Source: an uncultured Holophagales bacterium
Lineage (GTDB): Bacteria; Acidobacteriota; Thermoanaerobaculia; UBA5066
DNA length: 5,878 bases
Reading direction: 5' to 3'
Assembly: GCA_937864895.1 (NCBI GenBank)
Contig: CALMDF010000030.1
Coordinates: 1-5,878, forward strand
The notes beneath the pieces are model-generated. The model was not told the DNA's origin and did no database searches. It saw only the letters and a list, made by a program, of their open reading frames with translations. Positions 5,752 to 5,878 of this stretch are shown in pieces. Position numbers and translations under genes: made by a program. Within the stretch, counting starts at the first letter, position 1, and every line of letters begins with the position of its first letter.

Positions 5752-5878
5752 CTATTCCACGAGGAGGAGCTGCGCGGAGGCGCCGAGGGAGGCCAGCCGC
5801 CCGCTTCCCGGCTTCCCCTCCGACTTCCGCTCGACGTAGAGGAGGACGCCGAAATCGGGGAAGTCGGGCTCGGCGAAG
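5752..5878 (-). CDS. C-terminal end of an unrecognised protein (partial)
   Basis: The minus-strand frame ending in TAG (5754-5752) is open to the window edge and gives 41 residues. It starts FAEPDFPDFGVLLYVERKS, then has a glycine- and serine-containing stretch, and ends SLGASAQLLLVE. Nearly every codon ends in G or C, as in the certain genes here, which argues for a real coding region over a chance open frame. The pattern suggests a beta-strand (VLLYVERK), a loop and a final strand (AQLLLVE) closing the last domain. No motif in this piece identifies a family. It lies upstream of the CoA-binding gene on the same strand, 58 nt away, so the two may be co-transcribed. Confidence 0.65.
   Translation of the reverse strand, partial: FAEPDFPDFGVLLYVERKSEGKPGSGRLASLGASAQLLLVE

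Overview
The window is very GC-rich (about 70% by eye), with codons ending almost always in G or C, GTG used freely as a start codon, and genes packed closely together. This is bacterial chromosome-type sequence. The paired FtsX/MacB-type permeases, the signal peptides and the lipoprotein signal fit a diderm bacterium. The overall style resembles Acidobacteriota or another GC-rich environmental phylum, but nothing here fixes the taxon.

Left half, plus strand (1-3653): an ABC-transporter operon of the MacB/LolCDE/FtsX class. It opens with the last 40 codons of what is most likely the ATPase subunit. Three permease genes follow, with gaps of 3, 16 and 13 nt. The first two permeases are tandem paralogues, about 62% identical by hand count. 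The third is a more divergent, canonical MacB-like permease. Together they would form an inner-membrane machine that uses ATP hydrolysis in the cytoplasm to move large periplasmic domains. Export of a lipophilic compound, peptide or lipoprotein is typical of the class, but the substrate cannot be read from the sequence. A strong GC-rich stem-loop lies in the 28-nt convergent gap after this operon.

Right half, minus strand (3682-5878), read right to left: the C-terminal end of an unrecognised protein (5878-5752), a CoA_binding_2/YccU-type protein (5693-5211), a small four-helix membrane protein (5152-4763), then a 99-nt gap and a two-gene unit. That unit encodes a secreted protein of unknown function (4663-4145) and a small predicted lipoprotein (4140-3682), 4 nt apart. 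The 99-nt gap holds a run of ten C, a short palindrome and a possible weak promoter that would leave almost no 5' leader.

I see no tRNA, rRNA, CRISPR array, transposase, attachment site or origin. I do not see a clearly new biological system. The points most worth following are the one-ATPase/three-permease layout with a duplicated permease, and the uncharacterised pair of exported proteins.
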